A DNA stretch of 64,000 nucleotides from Acanthosepion pharaonis (GCA_903632075.3 CAHIKZ030004140.1:1135001-1199000); one strand, 5' to 3'. Numbered from the stretch's first letter, positions 45,714 through 56,427 are shown. Program-made: numbers and translations. The notes: generated by a model from the sequence alone, not told the origin.

Positions 45714-45761
<48 letters not shown>
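45705..45761. repeat. (TA)n microsatellite
   Basis: TA with one AAATA interruption. Confidence 0.95.
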
Positions 45762-45763
<2 letters not shown>

Positions 45764-45764
<1 letters not shown>

Positions 45765-46035
45765 GTGAAAATATATAGAAAATAGGAAGGAACTGGTTAG
45801 GTAAATAATCCAAAGTCCCTTAGTATTTTAGTTATTATTTTTAAAAAATAGTGCTCGATACAAAAGTAGAGCATAAATATAATTATTTATTTTAAAATAT
45901 GATTCCAAATCGCGACATAAGAAGTCCCATGTTTCAAAACAAGAGCCGAAAACGTCAGTATAATTATTTAAATTAAATTGAGTTAAAATAAGCTCTGTTC
46001 CATCTTCAAGCAAAATTTTTTTTGGAATTCCCAGA
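45764..46035 (-). repeat. Dispersed repeat R, minus copy
   Basis: Reverse complement matches 52590-52867: GCTTGAAGATGnAAC, TTTnnTAATTAT, TTGAAACATGnGA, TATGCTCTACTTTTGTATCG, AAAATACTAAGG. Both copies are bordered by TA tracts on the same (downstream) side. Confidence 0.7.
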
Positions 46036-46039
46036 CAAA

Positions 46040-46372
46040 CAAAAGTTCACCAAAACAGTTAAGAAACTACTAAAAAATGTAAAAAAAATCCTGGAATAGA
46101 TTAACAGAATACCGCATCACTAGAGTCACACTATATAGTTTACTCAAAACACACAAACCCTAACCCTGTCCACTAGAACCATTGTGCCTGTTATCAACAA
46201 ACTAGTTAAAGCTATTGCAAAAATCCTAACTCTGTTCCTAAGAAGCATCAACCCAACACATAATAAACACTATGGTGACTTAATCCAGAGAATATGAAAC
46301 GTAAATATGGAAAACATCAAATCTCTATACACCAACATACCCATCAAAATGTCTCAACATAAGAAACCACCA
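46040..46372 (+). pseudogene. Penelope-like element reverse transcriptase fragment
   Basis: Three segments in two frames follow the order of Penelope-type RTs: FTKTVKKLLKNVKKILE (about 46050-46100), LYSLLKTHKP at 46131-46160 (family YGLPKIHKP), and STRTIVPVINKLVKAIAKIL then FLRSINPTHNKHYGDLIQRI, NVNMENIKSLYTNIPIK up to 46351 (family RPIVS...sfDvksLYTNIPi, which carries the first catalytic aspartate; here ENIKS, so the aspartate is replaced). A frameshift near 46160 and a stop near 46290 break it. A (TATC)n tract cuts it off before the YADD-type box, and no GIY-YIG endonuclease is seen. Penelope-like elements copy RNA by target-primed reverse transcription and often carry hammerhead ribozymes. 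Confidence 0.75.
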
Positions 46373-46373
46373 A

Positions 46374-46476
<103 letters not shown>

Positions 46477-46768
46477 GTAGATTTAATAAGCCAGTTAATG
46501 AAATTTGAGGAATAAAAAGCCAACAAAATGATAACAATATTGTCAATAAGATTGATGATATTTATTATATATTAGCCTTTTGACTAAATTGAAGCACAAA
46601 GAGAACGATTTTAAATTTGGAATTTTCAGACATGACCTTTTTCAACAAGGCAAATAATAAACAAAGATGTGGGACTTGCTCTTCCAAGGAATGTTGTTGT
46701 TGTTGTTGGTTAAAGGGCTCACTGTGGAAATTATATTCTCTGAGGAAACCTCTGTTTAATTCTTCAAT

Positions 46769-46769
46769 G

Positions 46770-46831
<62 letters not shown>

Positions 46832-46900
46832 TTTGTGATTTGTAGGGATAATTCCAAGGAGGATATTAAGCCAGGGATAGCTCAATGTAGGCTACAGAGC

Positions 46901-46937
<37 letters not shown>

Positions 46938-47030
46938 AGAAAACCTTAAATATTTATTTTAGTTATAATTTATTTTGTGAATATTGAAGATATTCACTTT
47001 TCAGACCAAAGTCTCTTAGTAAATGCTAAG

Positions 47031-47068
<38 letters not shown>
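46769..47068. repeat. TA, AAT and TA microsatellites
   Basis: TA at about 46769-46828, (AAT)n at about 46902-46935, TA at about 47031-47066. Confidence 0.9.
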
Positions 47069-47069
<1 letters not shown>

Positions 47070-47429
47070 TGCATGAAAGTGAAAGAGAGATTATGATGTT
47101 GTGCATCTTTAAAATATCTATATGACACACTGACAATTTGATGCTGGTTAGCCTTTCAGTTTGGACATTCTAATGTTATTAAAGCCACAAGCAAACTAAT
47201 CTGCCTTACTAATTATGGATTTATAAAATCCAATCACTGGATTAAAGAAGTTTATCCAATAAGAATTAGGCCGTGTGTAGTTCTTGATAAGTGAAATCAT
47301 TACAATTACCAGCACTGATAATGTTTTCATTTTTCTTCTTTGATTAGATTTCTAAGGCAGTTTTTAATCTGAGCTTAAAACCTAGGGAATTTTTATATTC
47401 TGGTTTTTGTTAACCTTTTAGTTGTTGTT

Positions 47430-47760
47430 GTTGTCAGTACCCGCTCACATCTGAAAATCAGGAACATAATCCTCTCTCCCTATTCCCTGGTGGCAGTGGC
47501 AGAGATAGCTGTGAATCAAAGAGAGTTTGACGAGAGGCCATTCACATAAATTTGATTTTGGTGCATGACAGAGAAGCCCACACACTTGACCAAAAGTGCC
47601 TCCATCCTGGCTCAAAGAAAATTGAGACAGGTAAGATCTAGAAAACCAGGTTGCATTGGTCTGTCAGATGCTTAGTCTGTCAAGGTCTGCCTTGTTTATA
47701 CCAGTCCAAGTGGCACTGCTCTCTTTTGCCATTTTGGACCTGAATATATATCTTTTGTTT
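47430..47760. other. GC-richer unassigned segment
   Basis: Begins with TTGTTGTTGTTGTC and is visibly less AT-rich than its flanks. No frame is open and no motif recognised. Possibly an old LTR or 5' region of a retroelement. Confidence 0.3.
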
Positions 47761-49322
47761 TACTAGTAGATCAATGGTTACTAAAAGGTTTTAAAAGCAA
47801 AAAGAATGAAAAATCACTAACAATGCATCCATAGGCATTAAACGCATTTTAACACTAATGAAAATAACTTTGTGACAAATGATTTTGAAATTATTTTAAC
47901 CATTTTACTTTTATCAAGAGTTTTGTATCACAACAGTGTGAAGTAGAAGATTAGGTTTCTTCTAAAATCAAGAAACATTTGAAGGATGACCTAAAGCAGA
48001 TAATAAATGGTTCAGCTATCAATCTACAATTCTACATGGACAGGCACATGGTATGAAAGTACAAGAATCTTCGAGCAATTCTTCAGCATTTTTCAGAGTA
48101 GCAACAGATATCCTCTACTTTCAAATAAAATGTATTTTTAATTCCTGGATTCTTTCCTTATAAAAACCAAGATCAGAGGAAATTAATGATACTCACCTAC
48201 CCAGCCAAAAAAAAATGAAATTTACAATGTTATCACCAACATAATTACCTCAAGAGCAGATATGGTCATTATTCTAGTGGTTAATCAATTCAGATTAAGC
48301 CAAAGACCTTGACAGAATATTTTCATTCATTCAAAACTCCTGCTAATAAGATGGTATCAGGACAGAAACGTGATAAAACTAGAATTTCTAATGTATTTAT
48401 TTGTTGATATGGCAATTGGCTTTATGAGTGCTTTTTCGAACAAAACAATTGTATATTTTCACAAGAGTTCCAGCTTAAAAGGTTTCATTTATGAATGGAA
48501 TCAAAGAAACCTATTCTAAAATAAATTTTCTGAATTTCTGCCCTCTTGACTTTAATCTTTTAGAAACACTAAGCCCAAAGGTAATATCGATGATTTTATT
48601 ATATTCAATTGTAAATCAATACAAAAAATGCATAAAAATAAAGTTGTAGATAATAGAAAATGGACGAGCAAATTGTGAAAGTTCTTTTTTATCAAAAAAG
48701 ATTATTTCTTTTCAAAGGTCGGACAATTTCGTGTAGTTGTCATGTATCTATACACTTAAGCTTCATAGTAGATTTTTGATCTGTGCAAAGAAACACAATT
48801 TCACTCACACATATTTACAAAGACACAAAAGAGTATATAATCATGTCTACATTAGTTTAATGTAGAAAAACCACACTTCATTCATGAATTTGCATAGAGG
48901 CATAGAAAATACGTTTTTTTTTCCTCACCACTTCAGTGCAGATAAACATGCATATGTGCGGCGATATCAGTGTAACGTGTAAATATTATTCTAAATGTCA
49001 TCAAACATAGAGAAAAATGATTCTCTCTCTTTTAATATATTTGCATTTTGTTTCATGCATTTTATCACTTTAGTGATACTTTTTCTTATCTGAACATGTT
49101 TGATCTCTGTACATTTATTTGCACATTAATGTTCCTTTTTCTAGATGTAGCCTAACAATATGCATCTGTGTAGATCAGTCTGTGTGTATAGTGCTAGCAA
49201 GGCTATTTATTTATTTATTGAGATTTTATTGATGTGTTATAGATTTTGTTTACTTAAATATTTATGTCCACAAATGTATCAGGTCTTTATGTATCTGTAG
49301 ATCAACAAATATTAGCATCATG

Positions 49323-49323
<1 letters not shown>
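47761..49323. other. Unassigned AT-rich sequence
   Basis: No gene or repeat recognised. Confidence 0.5.
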
Positions 49324-49385
<62 letters not shown>

Positions 49386-49505
49386 GAACAGACAGACAGA
49401 TAGATAGATAGATAGATAGATAGATAAAATCACCTTGAGTGCAATGTATCAAAACTACCTTTGTCTGTCCATAAATTATCTCCAATCTAGTAATATAGAT
49501 GTGTT

Positions 49506-49557
<52 letters not shown>

Positions 49558-49665
49558 TTCTCTTCCTCTCTCTCTCTCTCTCTCTCTGTATATATATATA
49601 TATATATATAGAATATATGCCAAAGAATTGTGGAATTTTAATCTGTCTGTTCTTTCTCTTTATTT

Positions 49666-49725
<60 letters not shown>

Positions 49726-49800
49726 ATGTATATATGTGTGTGTGTGAGCATGTGTGTATGTGCATGTTTGTATGTGCATGCGCATGTATTTGCATATGTG
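49324..49800. repeat. Microsatellite cluster (TA, GATA, TATC, CT, TG)
   Basis: TA 49324-49382; GACA/GATA 49387-49426; TATC 49506-49557; CT 49560-49588; TA 49590-49611; TA then TG and TATG-type repeats 49667-49800. GATA and its complement TATC lie about 80 bp apart in inverted orientation. Confidence 0.95.
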
Positions 49801-49924
49801 TGTATATGTGTGTGGTTGCATGTGTTTTGGTAGATCAATAAGACTGCAGCATAATGCTAAAGAATTTATTTAATATATCAAATATTTATTTTTCAACACA
49901 TCTCTTTCTTGTCAATGCACTTAC

Positions 49925-49957
49925 TTCTCCACACACACACGCGTACAAACACACAAA

Positions 49958-50000
<43 letters not shown>
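49925..50000. repeat. (CA)n and (TA)n microsatellites
   Basis: A short CA-rich run followed by TA at about 49962-49999. The flank AATATAAAAGTGAACATAG resembles 1062-1080. Confidence 0.85.
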
Positions 50001-50003
<3 letters not shown>

Positions 50004-50149
50004 TAAAAGTGAACATAGAATCAACACTTCCAAGTGCATCTCATTAACTTTTACACACTTTAATGGCGAGAATGTTTGCCACACATATTTGAATATAATC
50101 TGTTACTTCATTACATGTGACACATATCTAACCAATATGAAATAGCCAA

Positions 50150-50320
50150 ACACAACATACCATTAATCTGTGTCTCTATGCTTGTTATCAATTTATCATT
50201 TCTATCTTGATCTCTGACAAAGCTTCAATAAAGTGAAACATGTTAGATTAAGATCTGTTTTCCTCCCTGTTTCCTGTTTTTTATCATATCATTTTGTCAG
50301 ATTCCTATCCATACTCAATC
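50150..50320 (-). repeat. Dispersed repeat with hammerhead-like core, second copy
   Basis: The reverse complement of 50255-50320 matches 2860-2925. On the plus strand CTGACAA (50214-50220), a GCTT/AAGT-type stem and GAAAC (50235-50239) form a decayed hammerhead-like core. Followed by (TATC)n(CT)n(TA)n at 50320-50388. Confidence 0.55.
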
Positions 50321-50344
50321 TATATCTATCTATCTATCTATCTA

Positions 50345-50391
<47 letters not shown>

Positions 50392-50768
50392 CAGAGGGAT
50401 TGAGAGAGAGACACAGACAGATTGAAGGAGAGAGATATGTGTGTGTATATATATGCGTGTATTTATGTGTGTATACAAAATGTATATATATGAGATGACC
50501 TCAATGTCTACATCTATATTTACACATGCTCTATCACTTACATTGAGTATTTTAACTCATAAAATATAGCATAACTCAAAACTATATTTTTATCATATAT
50601 ATATATTTACAACACAACAAACTACAGACCATACATAACTTCCTTTCAGATCAAAATTTAGCTCATAATTGCATGTTGTGGACTTATGAACACATTTTCA
50701 TACATGCAACATACCCACTAATGCACAATCCCATACCCAAGCCCACTCACACACTTATACATACTGAA

Positions 50769-50808
<40 letters not shown>

Positions 50809-51095
50809 AATGGCCATAAAGAGAACCCACTAATGCTTTCTTGTCAAATGTGCAGCAATATATTTGTATCTTGGTTTCTATTGCATCAAATTTCTCCTCA
50901 TTTCAAGTAAATAATCTATGCAAATGGATGATAAAAATCAAGGAAAAACAGCTTTTTCTTTCATCTTCCAAAATGCATCTTCCCTTTTAACTTCATAAAT
51001 GCAAAAGAATGCATTTATGAATAAAACTTATTATTTACACTATTATTGTGAACACAAATAGACACACGTTTACTTGTGTATTCTACATATACATG

Positions 51096-51141
<46 letters not shown>
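50320..51141. repeat. Scattered microsatellites in AT-rich sequence
   Basis: (TATC)n(CT)n(TA)n at 50320-50388; TA at 50769-50806 and 51097-51141. Sequence between holds nothing I can assign. Confidence 0.85.
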
Positions 51142-51143
<2 letters not shown>

Positions 51144-51639
51144 AATTAAATATGCATGTACATGCAGATATGCATAGAGAGATGCACATATACAGCGATA
51201 GATACTGACATAATTACTATGTCAGATTTTATTATGCAAGTCAGTATTTTCACAAAAGAATTTATCTTAACTCATCAATGCTGGCTAAACTTTTAGCAAA
51301 TTTTCAGCATTATTATGATAAATACACAATATTTAATTCAGTGTATAATATTTATCTCATTAAACATATCTATAGCAACTTGTTTTAGGAATGTCAATTT
51401 TTATTATGCAAATAGCTGCATGAAATTTTTATTAATTTTATTCCCAAAAATATATACCACAAATAGGCTGCAGAAATATTTGATAAACAAAATATACCAT
51501 TTTCTGGAATAGATTCTTTGGGAAGGTAGATGTCTAAAATGGTCTAGTGTGACACCATGTATAACGATTAATGGTAATGAGGTTAGAACATCCAGTTTTC
51601 AAGGAATTCTAACTACCACACAGACACCACATTGATTCT
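51142..51639. other. Unassigned AT-rich sequence
   Basis: Nothing recognisable. Confidence 0.5.
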
Positions 51640-51832
51640 TCATAATAACTGTGATAGTTGAAATTACTTGAACAAAAAATGACAAAATATGAACAGTTTA
51701 TCCACATCTTTGGGCACAATACTCAACAATGCAAATTGGAAAAATAAAATTAAAAATTAAATAGACAAACCATTCTTTTTCTTGTTCAGATGAATACTTT
51801 CTGCCTAAATATACTTTATATATTTATATATA
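51640..51832 (+). repeat. Single arm of fold-back family H
   Basis: AATATGAACAGTTTATCCAC, TTTGGGCACAATACTC and AAATTGGAAAAATAAAAT match the right arm of the fold-back at 55825-56040. It ends in TATATTTATATATA, running straight into fold-back 3. Confidence 0.7.
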
Positions 51833-51834
51833 TA

Positions 51835-52170
51835 TATAATTTATTCAAAAAATTATAATATAAATATGTTATAAAATCACTACAAAAATAGCCATTTTGT
51901 TTCAACACTTCTGGTGTCTTATCAAGTGATGGTGTTGAATGTAGAATAAAGGGTTTTATTCTACATTCAACACCATCACTTGATAAGACACAAGAGGTGT
52001 TGAAACAAAATGGCTATTTTTCTAGTGATTTTATAACATATTTATGTTATAATTCTCAAATAAATTATATTTGCTCTACTCTCTATTGAGGTCTCTTTTA
52101 AGAATAGTATTTTTTGGTTATTGGAATTTATTCTGTATACACCAATCCTATACTTGGAGATATATAAATA
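51835..52170. repeat. Fold-back element 3, near-perfect 116-bp arms, with tail
   Basis: Arms 51835-51950 and 51955-52070 differ at fewer than ten positions by eye and meet at a 4-nt centre (GGGT, 51951-51954). The tail 52071-52170 (TTGCTCTACTCTCTATTGAG, GGAATTTATTCTGTATACAC) is shared with fold-back 2. Each arm contains a hammerhead-like core. Confidence 0.9.
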
Positions 52171-52184
52171 TCTATATATATCTA

Positions 52185-52190
52185 TATATT

Positions 52191-52225
<35 letters not shown>

Positions 52226-52260
52226 CTTTGTATATATACATAAATATATACATATCTGTG
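52185..52260. repeat. (TATC)n and TA/TG microsatellites
   Basis: TATC at about 52190-52226 followed by degenerate TATA/TGTG. Confidence 0.9.
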
Positions 52261-52336
52261 TGTGTGTGTATATCTGTGTTTGCATATTTAAATTTGTTAT
52301 ATTTATAGAGGGAGAGTGGTCAATATTACAGATAGA

Positions 52337-52400
52337 ATGATTATAGACAGGTCTCCTCTGCCTGCCTGAGGAGACCTAACGGTTGAAACCTAGGTAGTGT
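52337..52400 (+). other. Hairpin and hammerhead-ribozyme-like motif
   Basis: GGTCTCCTC (52350-52358) pairs perfectly with GAGGAGACC (52368-52376). In the alternative fold, CTGAGGA (52366-52372) is followed by stem GACC/GGTT around TAAC, then GAAA (52385-52388) and ACC-TA-GGT-A. This order matches the hammerhead core. Activity is not shown. Confidence 0.45.
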
Positions 52401-52589
52401 GGTAGTTTGTGTTTTAGTGCTTCTGAAAATATTTTTCTCAACATCTCAAACTTTTTGAAGTTTTGTATTGAGATTTTTTTTGATTACACCTTTTAAGCAC
52501 AGCTGTTTTCAGCCTCCTTTTACAATATATCATCTTATATTTTATATTGTACTTTAAATTGATTGATATATATATATATATATATTATA

Positions 52590-52867
52590 ATAATAGGAAT
52601 TCCTAAAATTTCGCTTGAAGATGAAACGGGACTAAACACCACAATCCAAATTAATTTTAATAATTATTTGGATGATTTTCGCTCTCGTTTTTTGAAACAT
52701 GAGAACTCTTATGTAGCAAAGGAATCATATTTTTAAACAAAAATATTATTATAATATAAGCTCTACTTCTGTATGGAGCACTGTCTTCTTAAAAAATAAA
52801 AAACAAAAATACTAAGGAACCCCAGATTATGCAACCCAACGTGTTCTTTTCTATTTTCTGGATACCT
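52590..52867 (+). repeat. Dispersed repeat R, plus copy
   Basis: Partner of 45764-46035 in the opposite orientation. It contains GCTCTACTTCTGTATGGAGC at 52760-52779 and ends at a TA tract. Confidence 0.7.
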
Positions 52868-52868
52868 A

Positions 52869-52947
<79 letters not shown>
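52868..52947. repeat. (TA)n(TG)n microsatellite
   Basis: TA to about 52903, TG to about 52947. Confidence 0.95.
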
Positions 52948-52949
<2 letters not shown>

Positions 52950-53345
52950 CATTGAATATGACTGTCAAGGAGAATTTGATTATGATTCATTTTTTATTTA
53001 GTTTTATAAAATTCTTAGATTTTTTTCGTTTGATGGGAGTAAGGTAGTTCAAAAATTGTGCGTATTGTCCCAAGTGCTTTTGGCCACTTCTTTCGCCATT
53101 TTCAAGTGGGTTTGTTTTAAGGTGTTGTTAATTTCTCTTCATGTTTGACTGATGTATTTTTAGTCTTGCTTTGAGTATTATTAGGAACATTTATTCCTTT
53201 GCATGTTGAGCATGTCATGAATTCAAGTGAGTATCATTCTGTTTTTTAAAAAACCTTCAATACACCATTTCCTCTCTTGAATAAGGTGAGATTTATACTT
53301 GGAATGAGATGTTTTATATACAAGGCCTCTAGCACAGCAGGATGT
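52950..53345 (-). other. Possible degraded retroelement end
   Basis: The minus strand contains a short cysteine-bearing frame (MTCSTCKGINVPNNTQ, about 53170-53220), then ACTTGAAAATGGCGAAAGAA and GTGGCC, a pattern like other repeat tails here. The family is not clear. Confidence 0.25.
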
Positions 53346-53359
53346 TTTCAGTAATGTGA

Positions 53360-53425
53360 TTTATATAAATATATTTATATAATATATTTATATAAATATA
53401 TTTATATAATATATTTATATAAAAT
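53360..53425. repeat. Tandem TTTATATAAATATA repeat
   Basis: ATATATTTATATAAATATAT-type units of about 26 bp repeat two to three times. Confidence 0.85.
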
Positions 53426-53663
53426 AGTAGTGTTTTTGACCAGAATTTTCCTTAAGGGTTTTTGTAAGTTGTGGGTTGCTAAGTGAATTTTTATTTCTTG
53501 TGACAAAAGACAATACAGACAAATTTTGAACTGTCTTCTCTGACCAAACAAAACATTTTGAGATTGTTGTAAAAACTAAATAAAATATTAATCAAATTTT
53601 TTCTTATGTGTAATATTCATTGAAACATTTTTAAAAGAAAGATTGCTGCCTGAATTTACATTA

Positions 53664-53664
<1 letters not shown>

Positions 53665-53738
<74 letters not shown>
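53665..53738. repeat. (TA)n microsatellite
   Basis: Pure TA over about 74 bp. 53740-54540 holds only small TA/TG tracts and unassigned sequence. Confidence 0.95.
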
Positions 53739-53741
<3 letters not shown>

Positions 53742-54559
53742 CATTTTATTAACACATTTGCAATCAATGTGTAATATCGTATATATATATATGATATCAC
53801 ACATATACATATATTTATATTGATATTGTTATTTTATTGTTGAAACATTTAAAATACTGGCTCTTATGTTCAATGCTATTTTGGTTATTGTAGCTTGTTT
53901 CATTTTATAATTATTGCTTCTAATATCTGTAATCTTTTTCCAGTCAATAATGTATTGTATTTTCATGTTTTTTTTGCAAATATCTCTCAGATGCTTAAGT
54001 AAGGTTTATTTTATAATCTTGGTTAGTAATGGAGAGAATTTTCCAACAAAACCTACATACAATACTTATATACATATATATATATATATATGTGTGTGTG
54101 TATGATGATATATATATACACACATATAGGGCCAATGGCTGGTAAGAAATAACATGTGATCAATAGCTCTGGACAATTCTCCATTGATAGATATATGATG
54201 ATCAGTGAATAAGATCAATAGATCAAAGCCCCCAAAATAGACAATTAAATACATGAATAGAATGATAAGCAAATGCTGATGCGGAACAGAATCAACATGA
54301 ACTTATAGATAAATAATTTGATTGAAGCTTCCATCTGCAATAGAAATGTTTTGTGACAATTGATCATGGCCCATAATTTGGGTGCACAAAGAACATATTT
54401 TTTTTCTCCTCTGGGTGTCCATTACCAATCAGCTTGTTCCTTGTACGAAAAACAAGAAATCTCTCATTTCCATTTGCATATAAATATCTGGATTTAGAGG
54501 GGGAGTCTAAAATTACTTACCAATTGATTTATGTTGGATATTGAAAGAGGACAATATAT

Positions 54560-54795
54560 ATATACAAGGGAATTGAGTAATAAAGTAGAAAAGGAAGGAA
54601 AGAACAAATTAAGGTAAGGATGAGAGATAGAAGCAATAAAGAAAGAAGGAATATAGAGAGAAGCAATAAAAGCTAGAATATAAGAAGGAATGAAGAAAGG
54701 AAAGGATGAATTAAGGAAGGAATGAAGAAAGGAAAGCAAGAAAGAAAAAAGAAATAAAGGATGATATTAAAGAAGGAAGAAAAGCAAGAAAAATG
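54560..54795 (+). repeat. Purine-rich (GGAA/AAGA) tract
   Basis: Almost pure purine with GGAAGGAA, GAAGAAAGG units. The Ser/Phe/Leu-rich minus frame at 54494-54739 is its translation. Confidence 0.85.
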
Positions 54796-54845
54796 TTTAA
54801 ATCTTCAATAATTTATTTGCTTTTGTCTAAGATGTCATTCCTCTT

Positions 54846-54936
54846 GTCATCTATCTATCTATCTATCTATTCATCAATCACAGTCTGTTCATTATCTATG
54901 TATCTATTACTGTTCACTATCTACACAGTCTGTTTA

Positions 54937-54970
<34 letters not shown>

Positions 54971-55305
54971 GTTATATACTGTACCTATGAACACTAATGG
55001 GTATGTCCCAATCCTCATAAATACATTGGGCACTATTGCAAATGGTGGTAATATGCTGTCTATGTAGTCCACTACTAGCAGTGGTTTACCTACTTCACAC
55101 CGCTGGCGAGTATTATGTTTTGTTGATGTTATAAAGATTACCATTTAATTTCTAACCTCTGTTTTGGTTATTCCTTATTCAGTAACCCTCTCTAGGTTAC
55201 AAAACTATTACAGTTTGTTCACTATCTATCTATCTATCTATCACAGTCTCTTCATTATCTCTGTATCTATCTGTCACAGTCTGTTCACTATCTATCTATC
55301 TATAT
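54846..55305 (+). repeat. (TATC)n interspersed with ACAGTCTGTTCACTATC
   Basis: TATC blocks at 54850-54871, 54938-54970, 55222-55243 and 55285-55303. CACAGTCTGTTCA-like spacers recur between them (54889, 54926, 55242, 55275), so unit and spacer were amplified together. Confidence 0.8.
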
Positions 55306-55352
55306 GGCAGATCTTTTATCATGACAATATAGAAAGAAAAAGAATACTTATA

Positions 55353-55580
55353 CTTAACATCATGAATTTTTTAAGGTACACAATGAGGAAGAAGAGATTG
55401 GAAAATTTTAGACTCACAGGACAGATTGATGGCAAGAAAGACAGAAGAAAACAACACATAAACTACCTACTGAGCTTGAGGAAATGGATGGTGGAACAAG
55501 GTTTTGGAGGCATAAAAGATACAAAGGACAGGGAATTATGGATATCCATGATCACCAATGTCATGAAGGGATACAGCAAA
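55353..55580 (+). pseudogene. LINE RT C-terminal fragment, family C, copy 3 (open frame)
   Basis: The best preserved copy: FLRYTMRKKRLENFRLTGQI, DGKKDRRKQHINYLLSLRKW, MVEQGFGGIKDTKDRELWIS, MITNVMKGYSK, uninterrupted. This is the basic tail that follows the RT/thumb in certain RTE/L1-type LINE proteins. It sits inside a 177-codon frame only because the flanking (TATC)n and (GAA)n repeats are also open. No RT domain precedes it, so the fragment is 5'-truncated. The 3' side is a (GAA)n tract at 55579-55617. Confidence 0.6.
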
Positions 55581-55617
55581 GAAGAAGAAGAAGAAGAAGA
55601 AGAAGAAGAAGAAGAAG
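55579..55617 (+). repeat. (GAA)n microsatellite
   Basis: About 12 GAA/AAG triplets. It is shared as the tail between the LINE fragment (plus) and the SINE (minus). Confidence 0.95.
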
Positions 55618-55619
55618 CT

Positions 55620-55824
55620 GTAGACAGGTTGCCAACCAAGGCTAAAGGACCTAGTTTGTCCTGTTATTTAACCTATAGCTGGGAGGAGAAGAGATGAATT
55701 CCTACCTCTCCGAATGGTATTTGTGCATAAATGAATACAACAGACATGACTGGAATTTGAAATCAGTTCTCCAATTTCTCAATTCCAAACCATTATCCAT
55801 CAGACCACACTCACAAAAGCTCAG
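55620..55824 (-). repeat. tRNA-derived SINE-like repeat, family S3, copy with full head
   Basis: On the minus strand: GTGTGGTCTGATGGATAATG (A-box-like), then about 45 bp, then GATTTCAAATTCCAGTC (B-box-like). The body follows with GGTTAAATAACAGGACAAAC, TTGGTTGGCAACC. The box order and spacing fit a tRNA-derived Pol III promoter. No acceptor-stem match, so not a tRNA gene. Confidence 0.65.
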
Positions 55825-56040
55825 TCTGTTTAATTTTCGATTTTATTTTTCCAATTTTCAAATAAAATGTTGATTATTGTGCTTAAAATTGTGGATAAAC
55901 TGTTCAAAGTTCATGTTGTGTTACTGTTTTGCTCAAGTACTTAACACAATATGAACTTCAAACAGTTTATCTACAATTTTGAGCACAATGCCTTACACCT
56001 TATTTAAAAATTGGAAAATACAATAAAAATGAAACAGACC
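55825..56040. repeat. Fold-back element 4, family H
   Basis: Left arm 55825-55923 and right arm 55940-56040 are inverted (TTGTGCTTAAAATTGT...GTTGTGTTA against TTAACACAAT...TTTTGAGCACAA). The loop CTGTTTTGCTCAAGTA is about 16 nt. A single right arm occurs at 51640-51832. Confidence 0.85.
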
Positions 56041-56091
56041 TGGCCTTGTCATTTCTTTCTAATCAAAATTCTTTAAATGGATACTTGGTAC

Positions 56092-56098
<7 letters not shown>

Positions 56099-56170
<72 letters not shown>

Positions 56171-56290
56171 GTGGAGTCTAAATAAATGTTACATACACCT
56201 TCTTCAGATGTTAAATATAATTCTTGGTTTCGTAGTTCTAATTTTGATAAATTTTGAGGAAATACCAAACCTACAGACAAGATGGCTTTT

Positions 56291-56323
<33 letters not shown>

Positions 56324-56427
56324 GTGAAAAGTGTATATAAATATAAATAAATATATATATGTATAATTATTTATATATTATATCGCATAGTACTTATTAG
56401 AAAGCGCTCAATATCAGAGATAGAGCT

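Noticed and set aside
52605..52630. CTTGAAGATGAAAC in repeat R as a hammerhead core
   Set aside because: The two half-motifs are adjacent with no room for stem II, and the other copy (minus, about 46005) has GGAAC.
55740..55824. Possible functional tRNA gene (A and B boxes present)
   Set aside because: No complementary acceptor stem or clean anticodon arm, and the body continues as a repeat found elsewhere; it is a SINE head. The same holds for 18830-18920, 20360-20455, 25850-25960 and 63435-63560.
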